Below are positions 31,999 to 40,439 of a stretch of 42,993 nt of DNA, in pieces. Source of the DNA: Micromonospora inaquosa (GTDB lineage: Bacteria > Actinomycetota > Actinomycetes > Mycobacteriales > Micromonosporaceae); contig NZ_QGSZ01000264.1 of assembly GCF_003857055.1 (NCBI RefSeq), forward strand, positions 1 through 42,993, written 5' to 3'. A program made the translations under genes and the position numbers. Numbering within the stretch: the stretch's first letter is position 1; each line of letters begins with the position of its first letter. The notes under the pieces are model-generated. The model saw nothing but the letters and a program-made list of their open reading frames with translations. It had not been told where the DNA came from and searched no databases.

Positions 31999-32523
31999 AT
32001 GAACCGCAATCTCGTCAAGGCTCTCCGGGTCGCGTGGGAGCTGCCGGAGTTCCGCTCCGGGGTGCGACACGTCGTCGATCTCGACGAGATCGCGGGGCTG
32101 CTGACCACACTGTCCGTCCCGGACCATGACCACGAGGTGGAGCGCAGCCTGCTGAGCCTGCTGCGGTCCGCCCTGGACACTGTCGAAATTCGGGAAGCCG
32201 TGTTGCTGCTGCTGGAGCGGGACGAGGTGCGCAGGCCGCTCGTCGCGGCGGCGGTGGAGCCGCTGGCGGACCGACCGGGTCAGGCTGCCGCCATCGCTTC
32301 GGCGGCGGAGGATCCCGCCGTGCGGCGTGAGGTGCGGGCGGTGCTGGCCAGCGCCAAGGTGCGCGAGCTGATCTGGCAGGCGATCGAGAACCAGCTGAGC
32401 GACAACCGGCTCGGCCTGATCCGCCGGGCGGCGGTGCTGTTCGTGTGGCACCCGCGCGTCCGGCGTCTCGCGTGGGCGGTTCGCCGGCACGGCGTGTTGC
32501 GGGAACTACGCCGCAAGCGGTGA
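31999..32523 (+). CDS. Helical hypothetical protein
   Basis: A 174-residue soluble, nearly all-helical protein with no signal or membrane helix. Repeated segments such as LLSLLRSALDTVEIREAVLLLLERDEVRRPLVAAAVEPLAD suggest HEAT-like helical pairs. The C-terminus is Arg-rich (RRAAVLFVWHPRVRRLAWAVRRHG). The ATG at 31999 is chosen because longer frames run into the preceding terminator; its ribosome binding site is weak. No function is recognised. It sits between two polysaccharide-degrading units but is not obviously part of them. Confidence 0.65.
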   Translation: MNRNLVKALRVAWELPEFRSGVRHVVDLDEIAGLLTTLSVPDHDHEVERSLLSLLRSALDTVEIREAVLLLLERDEVRRPLVAAAVEPLADRPGQAAAIASAAEDPAVRREVRAVLASAKVRELIWQAIENQLSDNRLGLIRRAAVLFVWHPRVRRLAWAVRRHGVLRELRRKR

Positions 32524-32566
32524 TCCGTGCCGACCGGTTCCATCGGGGCGACACGCCTTAGCGCCT

Positions 32567-32582
32567 CTGTTAGCGTTAACAG
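32567..32582. promoter_or_regulatory. LacI-type operator upstream of GH30
   Basis: CTGTTAGCGTTAACAG: arms CTGTTA/TAACAG with a central GCGT. It closely resembles the palindrome in the GH43 promoter (28443-28458). It lies 132 nt before the GH30 start, in a 190-nt gap without other structure. Confidence 0.65.
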
Positions 32583-32713
32583 TCACGGCGATCAATCAGG
32601 GCCGGAACGGTCGTCGAGACCACTGGCAACCCCGTGACAGCGCAGCAGACCGGTGCCGACCGGGCCGACGGGACCGCGAGTGCGCGTACCACCACCACCC
32701 AGGAGGACAAGAC

Positions 32714-34453
32714 ATGACGCAAGATCAGAATGAGCAGGTGACCGGCGAACGGAAAGTGCTGACCCGGCGAACCGTTTTGACGACGATGGGAGCCGTACCG
32801 GTCGCAGCGGTAGCGACGGTCGTGGGGGCCACCGAAGCCGTTGCCGCACCGGCCAGCATCAACCCGTCGGCAACGCGGCAGACGATCCGAGGCTTCGGTG
32901 CCATGGCCCACGCCGCGTGGATCGGCGACCTGACGGCCGCCCAGCGGGACACGGCATTCGGCACCGGTGAGGGCCGGCTGGGGTTCTCCCTGCTGCGGAT
33001 CCCCGTCAACGAGAACCAGGCGGACTGGAGCCGCGATCTGGCGACGGCACAGCGCGCTGTTGCCCTCGGAGCCACCGTCTTCGCATCGCCGTGGAACCCG
33101 CCGGCCAGCATGATCGAGACCTTCACCCGCGGCAACCAGACCAACGCGAGGCGGCTCCGATACAGCTCGTACGGCGCCTACGCCACGCACCTGAACGACT
33201 TCACCGCCCACATGCGCAACAACGGGGTGAACCTGTACGGCATATCGGTGCAGAACGAGCCGGACTACGCGGCCGAGTGGACGTGGTGGACGTCCACGGA
33301 AATGCTCCGGTTCCTGCGGGAGAACGCCGGCTCGATCAGCACCAGGGTCATCGCACCGGAGTCCTTCCAGTACGTGAAGTCCGTGTCGGACCCGATCCTC
33401 AACGACTCCGCGGCACTCGCCAACGTGGACGTCATCGGCGCCCACCTCTACGGCACGTCGTACGCGAACTTCCCCTACCCACTCTTCAAGCAGAAGGGCG
33501 CGGGCAAGGAACTCTGGATGACGGAGGTCTACTACCCCAACAGCAACACCAATTCGGGTGACGCCTGGCCCGAGGCGCTCGACGTGGGGGAACACGTCCA
33601 CCGCGCCATGGTGGACGCGGAGTTCCAGGCGTACGTCTGGTGGTATCTCCGGCGCAGTTACGGTCCCATGCGGGAGGACGGCCAGATCAGCAAGCGCGGT
33701 GCCATGATGGCGCACTTCGCCAGGTTCGTCCGCCCCGGGTACGTACGGATCGACGCGACGGCGAACCCCGCGTCGAACGTCTACGTCTCGGCGTACCGAG
33801 GTGGCGACACCGTCGTCATCGTCGCCATCAACAAGAACACCTCGTCGGTGAGCCAGCAGTTCACCCTGTCCAACGCCACAGCGTCCGGCAGTGTCTCGAA
33901 CTGGCTGACCGACGGGAGCAGGACCGTCGCGCCCCAGGGCGCGCTCAGCATGTCGAACGGTTCGCTCACCGTCACGCTGCCCGCCCGAAGCGTGATGACC
34001 TTCGTGACCAGCGTGAGCGCCACCACCCCCGGGGACACCTACAAGTTGGTGAACGTCGACACCGGCCTGGTGCTTGGCGTGCAGAACATGTCCACAGCCG
34101 ATGGCGGCCTGGCGGTGGTGTGGGGTGACAGCGGCACCGCCGACCACAACTGGGTCCGGATCACCGACGGCAGCGCGTTCCGATTCCGCAACGTCAACAG
34201 CGGCAAGGTCCTCGGCGTCGAGAACATGTCGACCGCCGACAACGCCCGCGTCCTGCAGTGGAGCGACAACGGCACCGCCGACCACCGTTGGACTCTGGTG
34301 GCCAACAGCGACGGTTCCTACCGGATCCGTAACGTCAACAGCGGCAAGGTGCTGGCCATCCTCAACGGGTCCAGCACCTGGGGAGCCCAGGCCGTCCAGT
34401 ACGCCGACAACGGCAGCACCCGGAACAACTGGCGCCTGACCCGGGTCAGCTGA
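32714..34453 (+). CDS. Secreted GH30 glucuronoxylanase-type enzyme with ricin domain
   Basis: 579 residues. Possible Tat signal at about 17-45 (LTRRTVLTTMGAVPVAAVATVVG). The GH30 catalytic barrel and side beta-domain (about 46-435) show the acid/base Glu in SVQNEPDYAAEW (about residue 182) and the nucleophile Glu in ELWMTEVYY (about 271), and IRGFGAMAHAAWIGDL near the start. The motif set fits the bacterial xylanase subfamily (XynC-like). A C-terminal ricin-type CBM13 trefoil (about 440-579) repeats NVNSGKVLGVENMSTADN. AGGAGG precedes the ATG. Together with GH43 it would attack glucuronoarabinoxylan. A LacI-type operator lies upstream and a 13-bp terminator downstream. Confidence 0.92.
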   Translation: MTQDQNEQVTGERKVLTRRTVLTTMGAVPVAAVATVVGATEAVAAPASINPSATRQTIRGFGAMAHAAWIGDLTAAQRDTAFGTGEGRLGFSLLRIPVNENQADWSRDLATAQRAVALGATVFASPWNPPASMIETFTRGNQTNARRLRYSSYGAYATHLNDFTAHMRNNGVNLYGISVQNEPDYAAEWTWWTSTEMLRFLRENAGSISTRVIAPESFQYVKSVSDPILNDSAALANVDVIGAHLYGTSYANFPYPLFKQKGAGKELWMTEVYYPNSNTNSGDAWPEALDVGEHVHRAMVDAEFQAYVWWYLRRSYGPMREDGQISKRGAMMAHFARFVRPGYVRIDATANPASNVYVSAYRGGDTVVIVAINKNTSSVSQQFTLSNATASGSVSNWLTDGSRTVAPQGALSMSNGSLTVTLPARSVMTFVTSVSATTPGDTYKLVNVDTGLVLGVQNMSTADGGLAVVWGDSGTADHNWVRITDGSAFRFRNVNSGKVLGVENMSTADNARVLQWSDNGTADHRWTLVANSDGSYRIRNVNSGKVLAILNGSSTWGAQAVQYADNGSTRNNWRLTRVS

Positions 34454-34460
34454 CAGTCAC

Positions 34461-34497
34461 CGGCTCCGGGTCGACCTCCACGGCCGACCCGGAGCCG
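34461..34497. terminator. Bidirectional terminator, GH30 / esterase
   Basis: 13-bp perfect stem CGGCTCCGGGTCG (34461-34473) with 34485-34497 around an 11-nt loop, between two convergent genes. Confidence 0.75.
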
Positions 34498-34517
34498 AAC
34501 TTCCGCCTCGGCGCGGA

Positions 34518-35783
34518 TCACCGACTACGGCGGGCCATCCACTGCCAGATGTGGGTGCCGTTGAGACTCGGGTCGTTGCGGGCCACGTAGATCCAGGACC
34601 AGTGACCGGGGAACTGGTAGCCGTCCCAGACGACGTGGTCGTACAGGCTGATCAGTGATCCCGGGATGAGGTCGTGGGCGTGGATCGTGTTGGTCTCGGG
34701 TGGCACTGTGTCGTCGTCGCGCGAGGTGACCAACCAGGTCGGGGTCCGAATCTCCGCCAACTCCGCGTCGGTGATCAGCGGCGGGCCCTCCCCGCTGAGC
34801 GGCTCGACGACACCGCAGATCGGCACCGAGGCGGCGAACAGGTCGGGGTAGGCGACGGTCATCTCCAGGGACATGTAGCCGCCGTTGCTGCAACCGACCA
34901 CGTAGATCCGGTCCGGGTCGACCCGCTTGCGGCGCACCAGATCCTGGACGATCTCGCGGATCAGCGGGGCGAACCGGGGGCCGTCCTCGATCCAGTAGGA
35001 GGTGCTCTGCGGAGCGACGACGTACGCGCCGGAGAAGATCCGCTGTGCCTGCGGGGTGGCGAAGCCGAGCGCTCCCCGGTTGGCGCGCAGTGTGGTCTCG
35101 TTGTCGTAGTAGTCGTCGGGCAGCGAGGCGCCCTCGCCGCCGCCGTGCAGCCAGACGATCAGCGGCCGTCGACCGTGCGGGGGCGAGTGGTCGGGAGAGT
35201 ACAGCCGGTACTTCAGACCGGAGCGCGAGGCGTGGTAACTGAAGGCGTCCACCTCGGGGTTCGACAGTCGGCCCTGCACGAAGCGGTTGATGGTGACCGG
35301 CGAGCCGTGGCGCCGGACGATCGGGGTGTTCTGCGTGATGGTGTAGACGAGGTCCAACTGGACGTTGCGGCCCCTGCTCAGGATGTAGCCGAGGGTGCCC
35401 CCGCCGGGTTGGCCCTCGGCGTGGCTGAGCTCCAGCACGATGTTCCCGTGCCGGTCGAGCCGGGCTTCGGTCACCGTGCGGTCCAGGTCGTACTCGCTGA
35501 AGATCTGATCCCCGGGAGCGATCGGGATCGGGCTGGTGGCCTTGGCGTGCACGCTGAACGTGCCGGGGGTCAGCCCGGCCGGATCGATCGGCCCGAGCCG
35601 GCTGGTGTCGAGGGTGACCGAGGTGACCTGCTCGCCGCCGTCGAGGGTTCTCGCGTCGAGGGTGAAGCTCACGCCGGTGGGATGGTGGCCACCGGCGTGG
35701 GCGGCGGAGCCGGGCAGGGCGAGGCCGATGGCGGCACCGGCCCCACCGGCCAGCACGGTACGACGAGTGACAGACGTGGACAT
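34518..35783 (-). CDS. Secreted serine esterase (PHB depolymerase/feruloyl or acetylxylan esterase type)
   Basis: 421 residues. Tat-like signal (VTRRTVLAGGAGAAIGLALPGSAAHAGG). An N-terminal beta-rich domain of about 150 residues (VSFTLDARTLDGGEQVTSVTL) precedes an alpha/beta hydrolase. That hydrolase has the oxyanion segment PLIVWLHGGGEG, the nucleophile Ser in VVGCSNGGYMS (about residue 299), an acid in VTSRDDDTVPP and His in QFPGHWSWIYV. Such enzymes are known as peptidase-like esterases that release acetyl or feruloyl groups; the substrate is inferred from the neighbouring GH30 and GH43. The ribosome binding site of the ATG at 35783 is poor. Confidence 0.82.
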   Translation of the reverse strand: MSTSVTRRTVLAGGAGAAIGLALPGSAAHAGGHHPTGVSFTLDARTLDGGEQVTSVTLDTSRLGPIDPAGLTPGTFSVHAKATSPIPIAPGDQIFSEYDLDRTVTEARLDRHGNIVLELSHAEGQPGGGTLGYILSRGRNVQLDLVYTITQNTPIVRRHGSPVTINRFVQGRLSNPEVDAFSYHASRSGLKYRLYSPDHSPPHGRRPLIVWLHGGGEGASLPDDYYDNETTLRANRGALGFATPQAQRIFSGAYVVAPQSTSYWIEDGPRFAPLIREIVQDLVRRKRVDPDRIYVVGCSNGGYMSLEMTVAYPDLFAASVPICGVVEPLSGEGPPLITDAELAEIRTPTWLVTSRDDDTVPPETNTIHAHDLIPGSLISLYDHVVWDGYQFPGHWSWIYVARNDPSLNGTHIWQWMARRSR

Positions 35784-35930
35784 GCGGCCCCCGCACCTAG
35801 CGATGTAGACGTTCGTCGATGGCGTCTCAACGTAACGCGGTGGAGATCCGCTGGCAACCGGGGCCGGCCGCGCGCCCGGTCGTACTTTGGGACGATCTGG
35901 AGTCGCACCACCGTTCGTACGATGAGTCCC

Positions 35931-37070
35931 ATGCACCCTCGCCTGCACGCGGTGTTGGCCGAACCGCGGGTCTCCCCCACCCCGACCCGGGCGTGGCGCG
36001 ACTGGGCGGTGATCGCAGTCCTCGCGCCGGCGATGGTGGTGGAAGGGATCCTCCGCCCCGACCTGCCGTGGCGGGTGGGCTGCGTCGTCGTCGCGCTCGC
36101 GCTGCTGCCCACCATCCGGTGGCGGCGGACGAGGCCGCTCGCGATGGTGGTGATCGCGTTCGGCTGCACGACGGTCGCCCCGTTCGTGCTGCCCGGTGAT
36201 CCCTGTCAACTGTTCACGGCGAGCTTCCTGGTTCTCCTGGTCTACGCGCTGTTCCGCTGGGGCTCCGGCCAGGATGCGGTGCTCGGTTCGTTCTTCGTGG
36301 TGGCCAAGGTGACCGCCGCCGGTGCGGTGGGCTCGATCGACGGTGGCGAACTGGTCGCCGGCTTCGCGGTGATGTTCGCCGCCGCCACGCTGGGTGCCGC
36401 GGTCCGCTTCCGCGCCGCCGCCCGGCTGCGCGAGCTCGACCAGGTGAAGCTGTTGGAGCGGGAACGGCTCGCCCGTGACCTGCACGACACGGTGGCCCAC
36501 CACGTGTCGGCGATGGCGATCCGCGCCCAGGCCGGCATCGCCGCGTCGGCGAGCCAGCCGGGCGCCGCCGTCGAGGCGCTGCACACCATCGAGGCCGAGG
36601 CGTCCCGTGCGCTTGCCGAGATGCGCGCGATGGTCCGCGTCCTGCGCCGCGGCCAACCCGCCGACCTGGGGCCCAACCCGCAGGTCGCCGACATCGGGCG
36701 GCTCGCCGGCCGGTTCCGCACCGGGCCGAGCGTCGACGTGGACCTGCGCGGCGACCTCGGGGACCTTGCGCCCACTGTCGGTTCCGCGCTCTACCGGCTG
36801 GCCCAGGAGTCGGTCACCAACGCCCGTCGCCACGCCCGCCACGCCACCCGCATCGAGGTCAGCGTCGCGGCCGACGACACCTCGGTGCGGCTGCGGGTCA
36901 GCGACGACGGCGAGGGCGGCGCCTCCCGCCCGACCGGCTCGCCCGGTTTCGGCCTGGTGGGCATGAGGGAGCGCGCCGACCTGCTCGGCGGCACCTGCGA
37001 GGCCGGCCCCAACCCCGACCGTGGGTGGACCGTCACGGCCGTGCTTCCGCGCCAGGGGATCGGCGCGTGA
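35931..37070 (+). CDS. Two-component sensor histidine kinase (NarL partner)
   Basis: About 379 residues. Four to six membrane helices occupy residues 20-160, without a large external sensor. The HisKA_3 dimerisation helix ERERLARDLHDTVAHHVSAMAIRAQAG holds the phosphorylated His. The HATPase domain has LYRLAQESVTNARRHA, VSDDGEGG and GFGLVGMRERADLLGG. ATG 35931 or ATG 35922 is the start; neither has a ribosome binding site, so a leaderless message is possible. The stop overlaps the response-regulator start (GTGA). It is divergent from the esterase, but no link between them is shown. Confidence 0.93.
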   Translation: MHPRLHAVLAEPRVSPTPTRAWRDWAVIAVLAPAMVVEGILRPDLPWRVGCVVVALALLPTIRWRRTRPLAMVVIAFGCTTVAPFVLPGDPCQLFTASFLVLLVYALFRWGSGQDAVLGSFFVVAKVTAAGAVGSIDGGELVAGFAVMFAAATLGAAVRFRAAARLRELDQVKLLERERLARDLHDTVAHHVSAMAIRAQAGIAASASQPGAAVEALHTIEAEASRALAEMRAMVRVLRRGQPADLGPNPQVADIGRLAGRFRTGPSVDVDLRGDLGDLAPTVGSALYRLAQESVTNARRHARHATRIEVSVAADDTSVRLRVSDDGEGGASRPTGSPGFGLVGMRERADLLGGTCEAGPNPDRGWTVTAVLPRQGIGA

Positions 37071-37729
37071 CGGTTCGCGTGCTGGTGGCGGACGACCAGG
37101 AGATCGTCCGCACCGGCCTCACCATCATCCTGAACACGCAGCCCGGCATCGAGGTGGTAGGTGGCGCCGGCGACGGTCGGCAGGCTGTCGAGCTCGCCCG
37201 GCGGCTGCGCCCCGACGTGTGCCTGTTCGACATCCGGATGCCGATCATGGACGGTATCGAGGCCACCCGGGCACTCGCCGGGCCGACGGTCCCGGAGCCG
37301 CTCGCGGTGGTCGTCATCACGACCTTCGACCTCGACGAGTACGTGTACGCGGCGCTGCGGGCCGGCGCCCGCGGCTTCCTGCTCAAGGAGGCCGGCCCTG
37401 ACCTGCTCAGCCAGGCCGTGCACGCCGCAGCCAACGGGGACGCGCTGATCGCGCCGAGCGTCACCACCCGGCTGCTGAAGGCGTTCGCCGACGCGGACCC
37501 GGCCGCCCCGCGCCAGCAGCCCATCGAGGCGCTCACCGGCCGGGAGGAACAGGTCCTGGCAGCCGTCGCGCGGGGACGCACCAACCAGGAGATCGCCGAC
37601 GAGCTGTACATCACGTTGAGCACTGTCAAGTCGCACGTCACCAGCCTGATGACCAAGCTGGGGGTGCGTAACCGGGTCGAGGTGGCGATGTGGGCGTACG
37701 AGACCAACCGCAGCCGGCGGCACAGGTGA
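37067..37729 (+). CDS. NarL/LuxR-type response regulator
   Basis: 220 residues. The receiver domain (VRVLVADDQEIVRTGL, phospho-Asp in DVCLFDIRMPIMDG, Thr in VVVITTFD, Lys in GFLLKEAG) is followed by a LuxR helix-turn-helix (LTGREEQVLAAVARGRTNQEIADELYITLSTVKSHVTSLMTKLGVRNRVEVAMWAYE). GTG start in a 4-nt overlap with the kinase gene. The next gene downstream, a DUF2306 membrane protein, is a plausible target. The signal is unknown. Confidence 0.95.
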   Translation: MTVRVLVADDQEIVRTGLTIILNTQPGIEVVGGAGDGRQAVELARRLRPDVCLFDIRMPIMDGIEATRALAGPTVPEPLAVVVITTFDLDEYVYAALRAGARGFLLKEAGPDLLSQAVHAAANGDALIAPSVTTRLLKAFADADPAAPRQQPIEALTGREEQVLAAVARGRTNQEIADELYITLSTVKSHVTSLMTKLGVRNRVEVAMWAYETNRSRRHR

Positions 37730-37827
37730 CCGACGGAAGTACGACGGCGGCGTCCGACCATGGGCCGGCCGGATCGCGGCCCATGTGCCGATGAGCCAAG
37801 GCGGGTGCGGCATCCACCATCGGTGGC

Positions 37828-38472
37828 ATGACGATGCGCGAATGGCGGCTACCGGCCGCGTTGATCCTGCTGGGCCTGATCCCGATGCTCGCCGGAGCGG
37901 GACGGCTCACCGAGTTGGGCACCGGGCCGGAGGTCACCCCGGCGAACGCTCGCTTCGTCGCCGATCCGCTGCCGGTGGTGCTGCACATCGTCGGCGCGGT
38001 GGTCTACACGATCCTCGGCGCGTTGCAGTTCGTACCCCGTCTGCGCCGTCACGGCTGGCACCGCCGTGCCGGTCGGGTGCTCGTCCCCTGTGGCCTGACT
38101 GTCGCGTTCACCGGTCTGTGGATGGCCGTCGCGTACGACCTTCCGGCCCACGACAACGACGTCCTCGCCGGCATGCGGCTCGTCTTCGGCTCGGCCATGG
38201 CCGGCTCGATCCTGCTCGGCCTCGCCGCCGTGCGACGCCGCGACATCGCCCAGCACCGAAGGTGGATGGTGCGCGGTTACGCGATCGGCCTCGGCGCCGG
38301 CACCCAGGCGTTCACCCACGCGCCGTACCTCATCGCGGTCGGCGAACAGCCCGACGGGAACGTCCGGGCCGCGCTGGTGGTCGCCGGCTGGTTGATCAAC
38401 CTGGCCGTGGCCGAGTGGTACCTGCGGCGTCCGGCCCGGGTCGCCACCGCGCCGGCCCTTAAGCCGAGCTGA
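37828..38472 (+). CDS. DUF2306 family membrane protein
   Basis: A 214-residue integral membrane protein with about six helices. DUF2306-like features are HIVGAVVYTILGALQFVPRLRRHGWHRRAGR (a His-rich loop between helices 2 and 3) and RRRDIAQHRRWMVRGYAIGLGAGTQAFTH. It starts at ATG 37828 or 37834. A 5-bp hairpin CCACC/GGTGG (37814-37826) directly before the start would hide the only purine-rich site, a possible translation control. Its 3' end overlaps the convergent pcaR gene by 14 nt. Function unknown; probably controlled by the two-component pair upstream. Confidence 0.85.
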   Translation: MTMREWRLPAALILLGLIPMLAGAGRLTELGTGPEVTPANARFVADPLPVVLHIVGAVVYTILGALQFVPRLRRHGWHRRAGRVLVPCGLTVAFTGLWMAVAYDLPAHDNDVLAGMRLVFGSAMAGSILLGLAAVRRRDIAQHRRWMVRGYAIGLGAGTQAFTHAPYLIAVGEQPDGNVRAALVVAGWLINLAVAEWYLRRPARVATAPALKPS

Positions 38473-39286
38473 GCCCGAGCCCGTCGGCCGTCGGTGACCG
38501 GCTCAGACCGCCCCGGATGTCCTCCTCGATCCGCTTCGCGGCGGCCAGCAGCGGCGGGAGCAGCTCCCGGCGGATCATCTCGAACGACCCCCGGGTGGCG
38601 TGCGCGGAGACGTTCACCGCCGCGATCACCGACCCGTTCTCGCCGTGGATCGGCGCGGCCACGGAGCGCAGCCCCTCCTCCAACTCCTGGTCGACGATCG
38701 CGTACCCCTGGGCGGCGATCTTCGTCAGAACGGCGCGTAGCTTGGCCGGGTCGGTGACGGTGCGCCTGGTCAGTGGTCGCAACTGCGCCGTGGCGAGGTA
38801 GTCGTCCAACCAGTCCACCGGTTGTGCGGCGAGCAGCACCCGGCCCATGGAGGTGGCGTACGCGGGGAACCGGGTGCCGACGCTGATCCCCACCGTCATG
38901 ATCCGTTTGGTGGGCACCCGGGCGACGTAGACCACCTGGTCGCCGTCGAGCACCGACACCGAGCAGGACTCGTGCACCCGCGCGACCAGCGCCTCCATGT
39001 GCCGTTGCGCGACCTCGGGCAGGCTGAGGCTGGACAGGTACGCGTAGCCGAGTTCGAGGATCCGTGCCCGCAGCGAGAAGAGCCGGCCGTCGGTGTGCAC
39101 GTAGCCCAACTCGACAAGGGTGAGCAGGAACCGGCGCGCCGCGGCCCGGGTCAGCCCGGTCCGTCTGGCCACCTCGCTGAGCGTGAGCTGCGGATGTTCG
39201 CCGTCGAACGCCCGGATCACCGCGAGGCCGCGCTCCAGCGACTGAACGAACTCCGGCGACCTCGTCGCCTCCTCGCTCACGCTCAC
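38459..39286 (-). CDS. pcaR: IclR-family regulator of the pca operon
   Basis: 275 residues. The N-terminal winged helix (FVQSLERGLAVIRAFDGEHPQLTLSEVARRTGLTRAAARRFLLTLVELGYV) is followed by the IclR effector domain (VGTRFPAYATSMGRVLLAA, GYAIVDQELEEGLRSVAAPI). The full pattern matches PcaR/PobR-type activators or repressors of the beta-ketoadipate pathway. Start GTG 39286 overlaps the pcaC stop as GTGA. Being the last gene of the operon it controls, it probably makes a feedback loop. The effector is inferred to be protocatechuate or beta-ketoadipate. Confidence 0.92.
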   Translation of the reverse strand: MSVSEEATRSPEFVQSLERGLAVIRAFDGEHPQLTLSEVARRTGLTRAAARRFLLTLVELGYVHTDGRLFSLRARILELGYAYLSSLSLPEVAQRHMEALVARVHESCSVSVLDGDQVVYVARVPTKRIMTVGISVGTRFPAYATSMGRVLLAAQPVDWLDDYLATAQLRPLTRRTVTDPAKLRAVLTKIAAQGYAIVDQELEEGLRSVAAPIHGENGSVIAAVNVSAHATRGSFEMIRRELLPPLLAAAKRIEEDIRGGLSRSPTADGLGLSSA

Positions 39287-39663
39287 CCGGCCTCCTGCCG
39301 CAGGATCTCCCGGGCCACCTTGAACGCCCGGTTCGCCGCCGGTACACCAGCGTAGACGCCGACCTGGAGCAGGACCTCCGCCACCTCCTGCGGGCTCAGC
39401 CCGTTGCGCAGCGCGGCCCGGACATGCATCGCCAACTCCTCGTCGTGGTGCAGGGTGGCGAGCACGGCGAGGGTGATGCAACTACGGGTACGTCGATCGA
39501 GGCCGGGCCGGCTCCACACCTCACCCCAGGCGTAGCGGGTGATGAAGTCCTGAAAGTCGGCGGTGAACTCGTCAGTGCCGGCGACCGCGCGGTCCACGTG
39601 CGCGTCACCCAGCACCTGTCGACGTACCGTCATGCCCGCCTCGTGCCGCTCGCGGTCGTTCAT
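39283..39663 (-). CDS. pcaC: 4-carboxymuconolactone decarboxylase
   Basis: A 126-residue AhpD-like helical protein. It converts 4-carboxymuconolactone to beta-ketoadipate enol-lactone, a step of protocatechuate breakdown. Seen are RHEAGMTVRRQVLGDAHVDRAVAG, FITRYAWGEVWSRPGLDRRTRSCITLAVLATLHHDEELAMHVRAALRNGLSPQEVAEVLLQVGVYAGVPAA with the conserved His and Glu, all at family positions. Length is normal. It is a separate gene here, not fused with pcaD as in some actinomycetes, and overlaps both neighbours by 4 nt. Confidence 0.96.
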   Translation of the reverse strand: MNDRERHEAGMTVRRQVLGDAHVDRAVAGTDEFTADFQDFITRYAWGEVWSRPGLDRRTRSCITLAVLATLHHDEELAMHVRAALRNGLSPQEVAEVLLQVGVYAGVPAANRAFKVAREILRQEAG

Positions 39664-40439
39664 CTGTCACCACGTCCCTCGTGGAAGTGTTCCAACAGGA
39701 GTCGGCAGACCTGCTCGGGTTGCTCGACGTTGGCCAGGTGCGCCGCCGCGTCGACCACTGCCAGCCGGGCCTGTGGAATGCGCCCGACGATCTCGCGGGC
39801 GTGCGCCACCGGGGTGGCCAGGTCGTCCGCTCCGGCGATGACCAGCGTCGGCGCCGTGACCCGGCCGAGGTCGGGTCGGAGGTCCATCGCGGCTATCGCC
39901 TCGCAGCAGGCGGCGTAGCCGGTCGGCGACGTCGCGGTCAGCAGGGCGCGGTGGGTGGCGACCACCTCCGGCCGTGCGGCGGCGAAGGCCGGGGTGAACC
40001 AGCGGGCCACCACCGCGCCGGCGATCGTCGGCAGCCCGTCGGCGCGTACCGTCGCGGCTCGTTCCCGCCACTGCTCGGGTGGGCCGAGCGACGCCGACGT
40101 GCAGAGCAGGGCCAGCCGCCGCACCCGGTCGGGCGCGTACGTGGCGAGCCACATGCCCACCATGCCGCCGAGGGACAGCCCCGCGTAGTGGACCCACGGC
40201 ACGTCGAGGTCGTCCAGCGTCCGCAGCAGCTCCCGGCCCAGCAGGTCCAGCGTGTACGGCCCGGGTGGCACCGCCGAGCGGCCGTGGCCGAGGTGGTCGT
40301 ACCGGATGACCCGGAACCGTTGGGCGAGCGCCGGGACCTGGGGTTCCCACATCGCGGCGGCGGTGCCGAGGGAGCTGCCGAGCAGCAGTACCGGCCCGGC
40401 GGCCGGGCCGTCGACGGTGAGATGCAACCGGGTGATCAT
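39660..40439 (-). CDS. pcaD: 3-oxoadipate enol-lactonase
   Basis: A 259-residue alpha/beta hydrolase that opens beta-ketoadipate enol-lactone to beta-ketoadipate. Seen are VIRYDHLGHGRS, the nucleophile Ser in YAGLSLGGMVGMWLA, TLVIAGADDLATPV with the acid Asp, and the catalytic His in VVDAAAHLANVEQPE. Start ATG 40439 overlaps the pcaB stop as ATGA. Although a longer open frame runs upstream, the family begins at MITRLHLTVDG. Confidence 0.95.
   Translation of the reverse strand: MITRLHLTVDGPAAGPVLLLGSSLGTAAAMWEPQVPALAQRFRVIRYDHLGHGRSAVPPGPYTLDLLGRELLRTLDDLDVPWVHYAGLSLGGMVGMWLATYAPDRVRRLALLCTSASLGPPEQWRERAATVRADGLPTIAGAVVARWFTPAFAAARPEVVATHRALLTATSPTGYAACCEAIAAMDLRPDLGRVTAPTLVIAGADDLATPVAHAREIVGRIPQARLAVVDAAAHLANVEQPEQVCRLLLEHFHEGRGDR

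Noticed and set aside
32576..34285. Long minus-strand frame opposite GH30
   Set aside because: The plus strand has catalytic motifs, a signal and a ribosome binding site; the minus frame has a low-complexity Val/Gly/Arg/His-rich product.
35784..35921. A third LacI-type operator between esterase and kinase
   Set aside because: GACGTTCGTC is a short symmetric element but does not fit TGTTA-R-CG-Y-Y-AACA.
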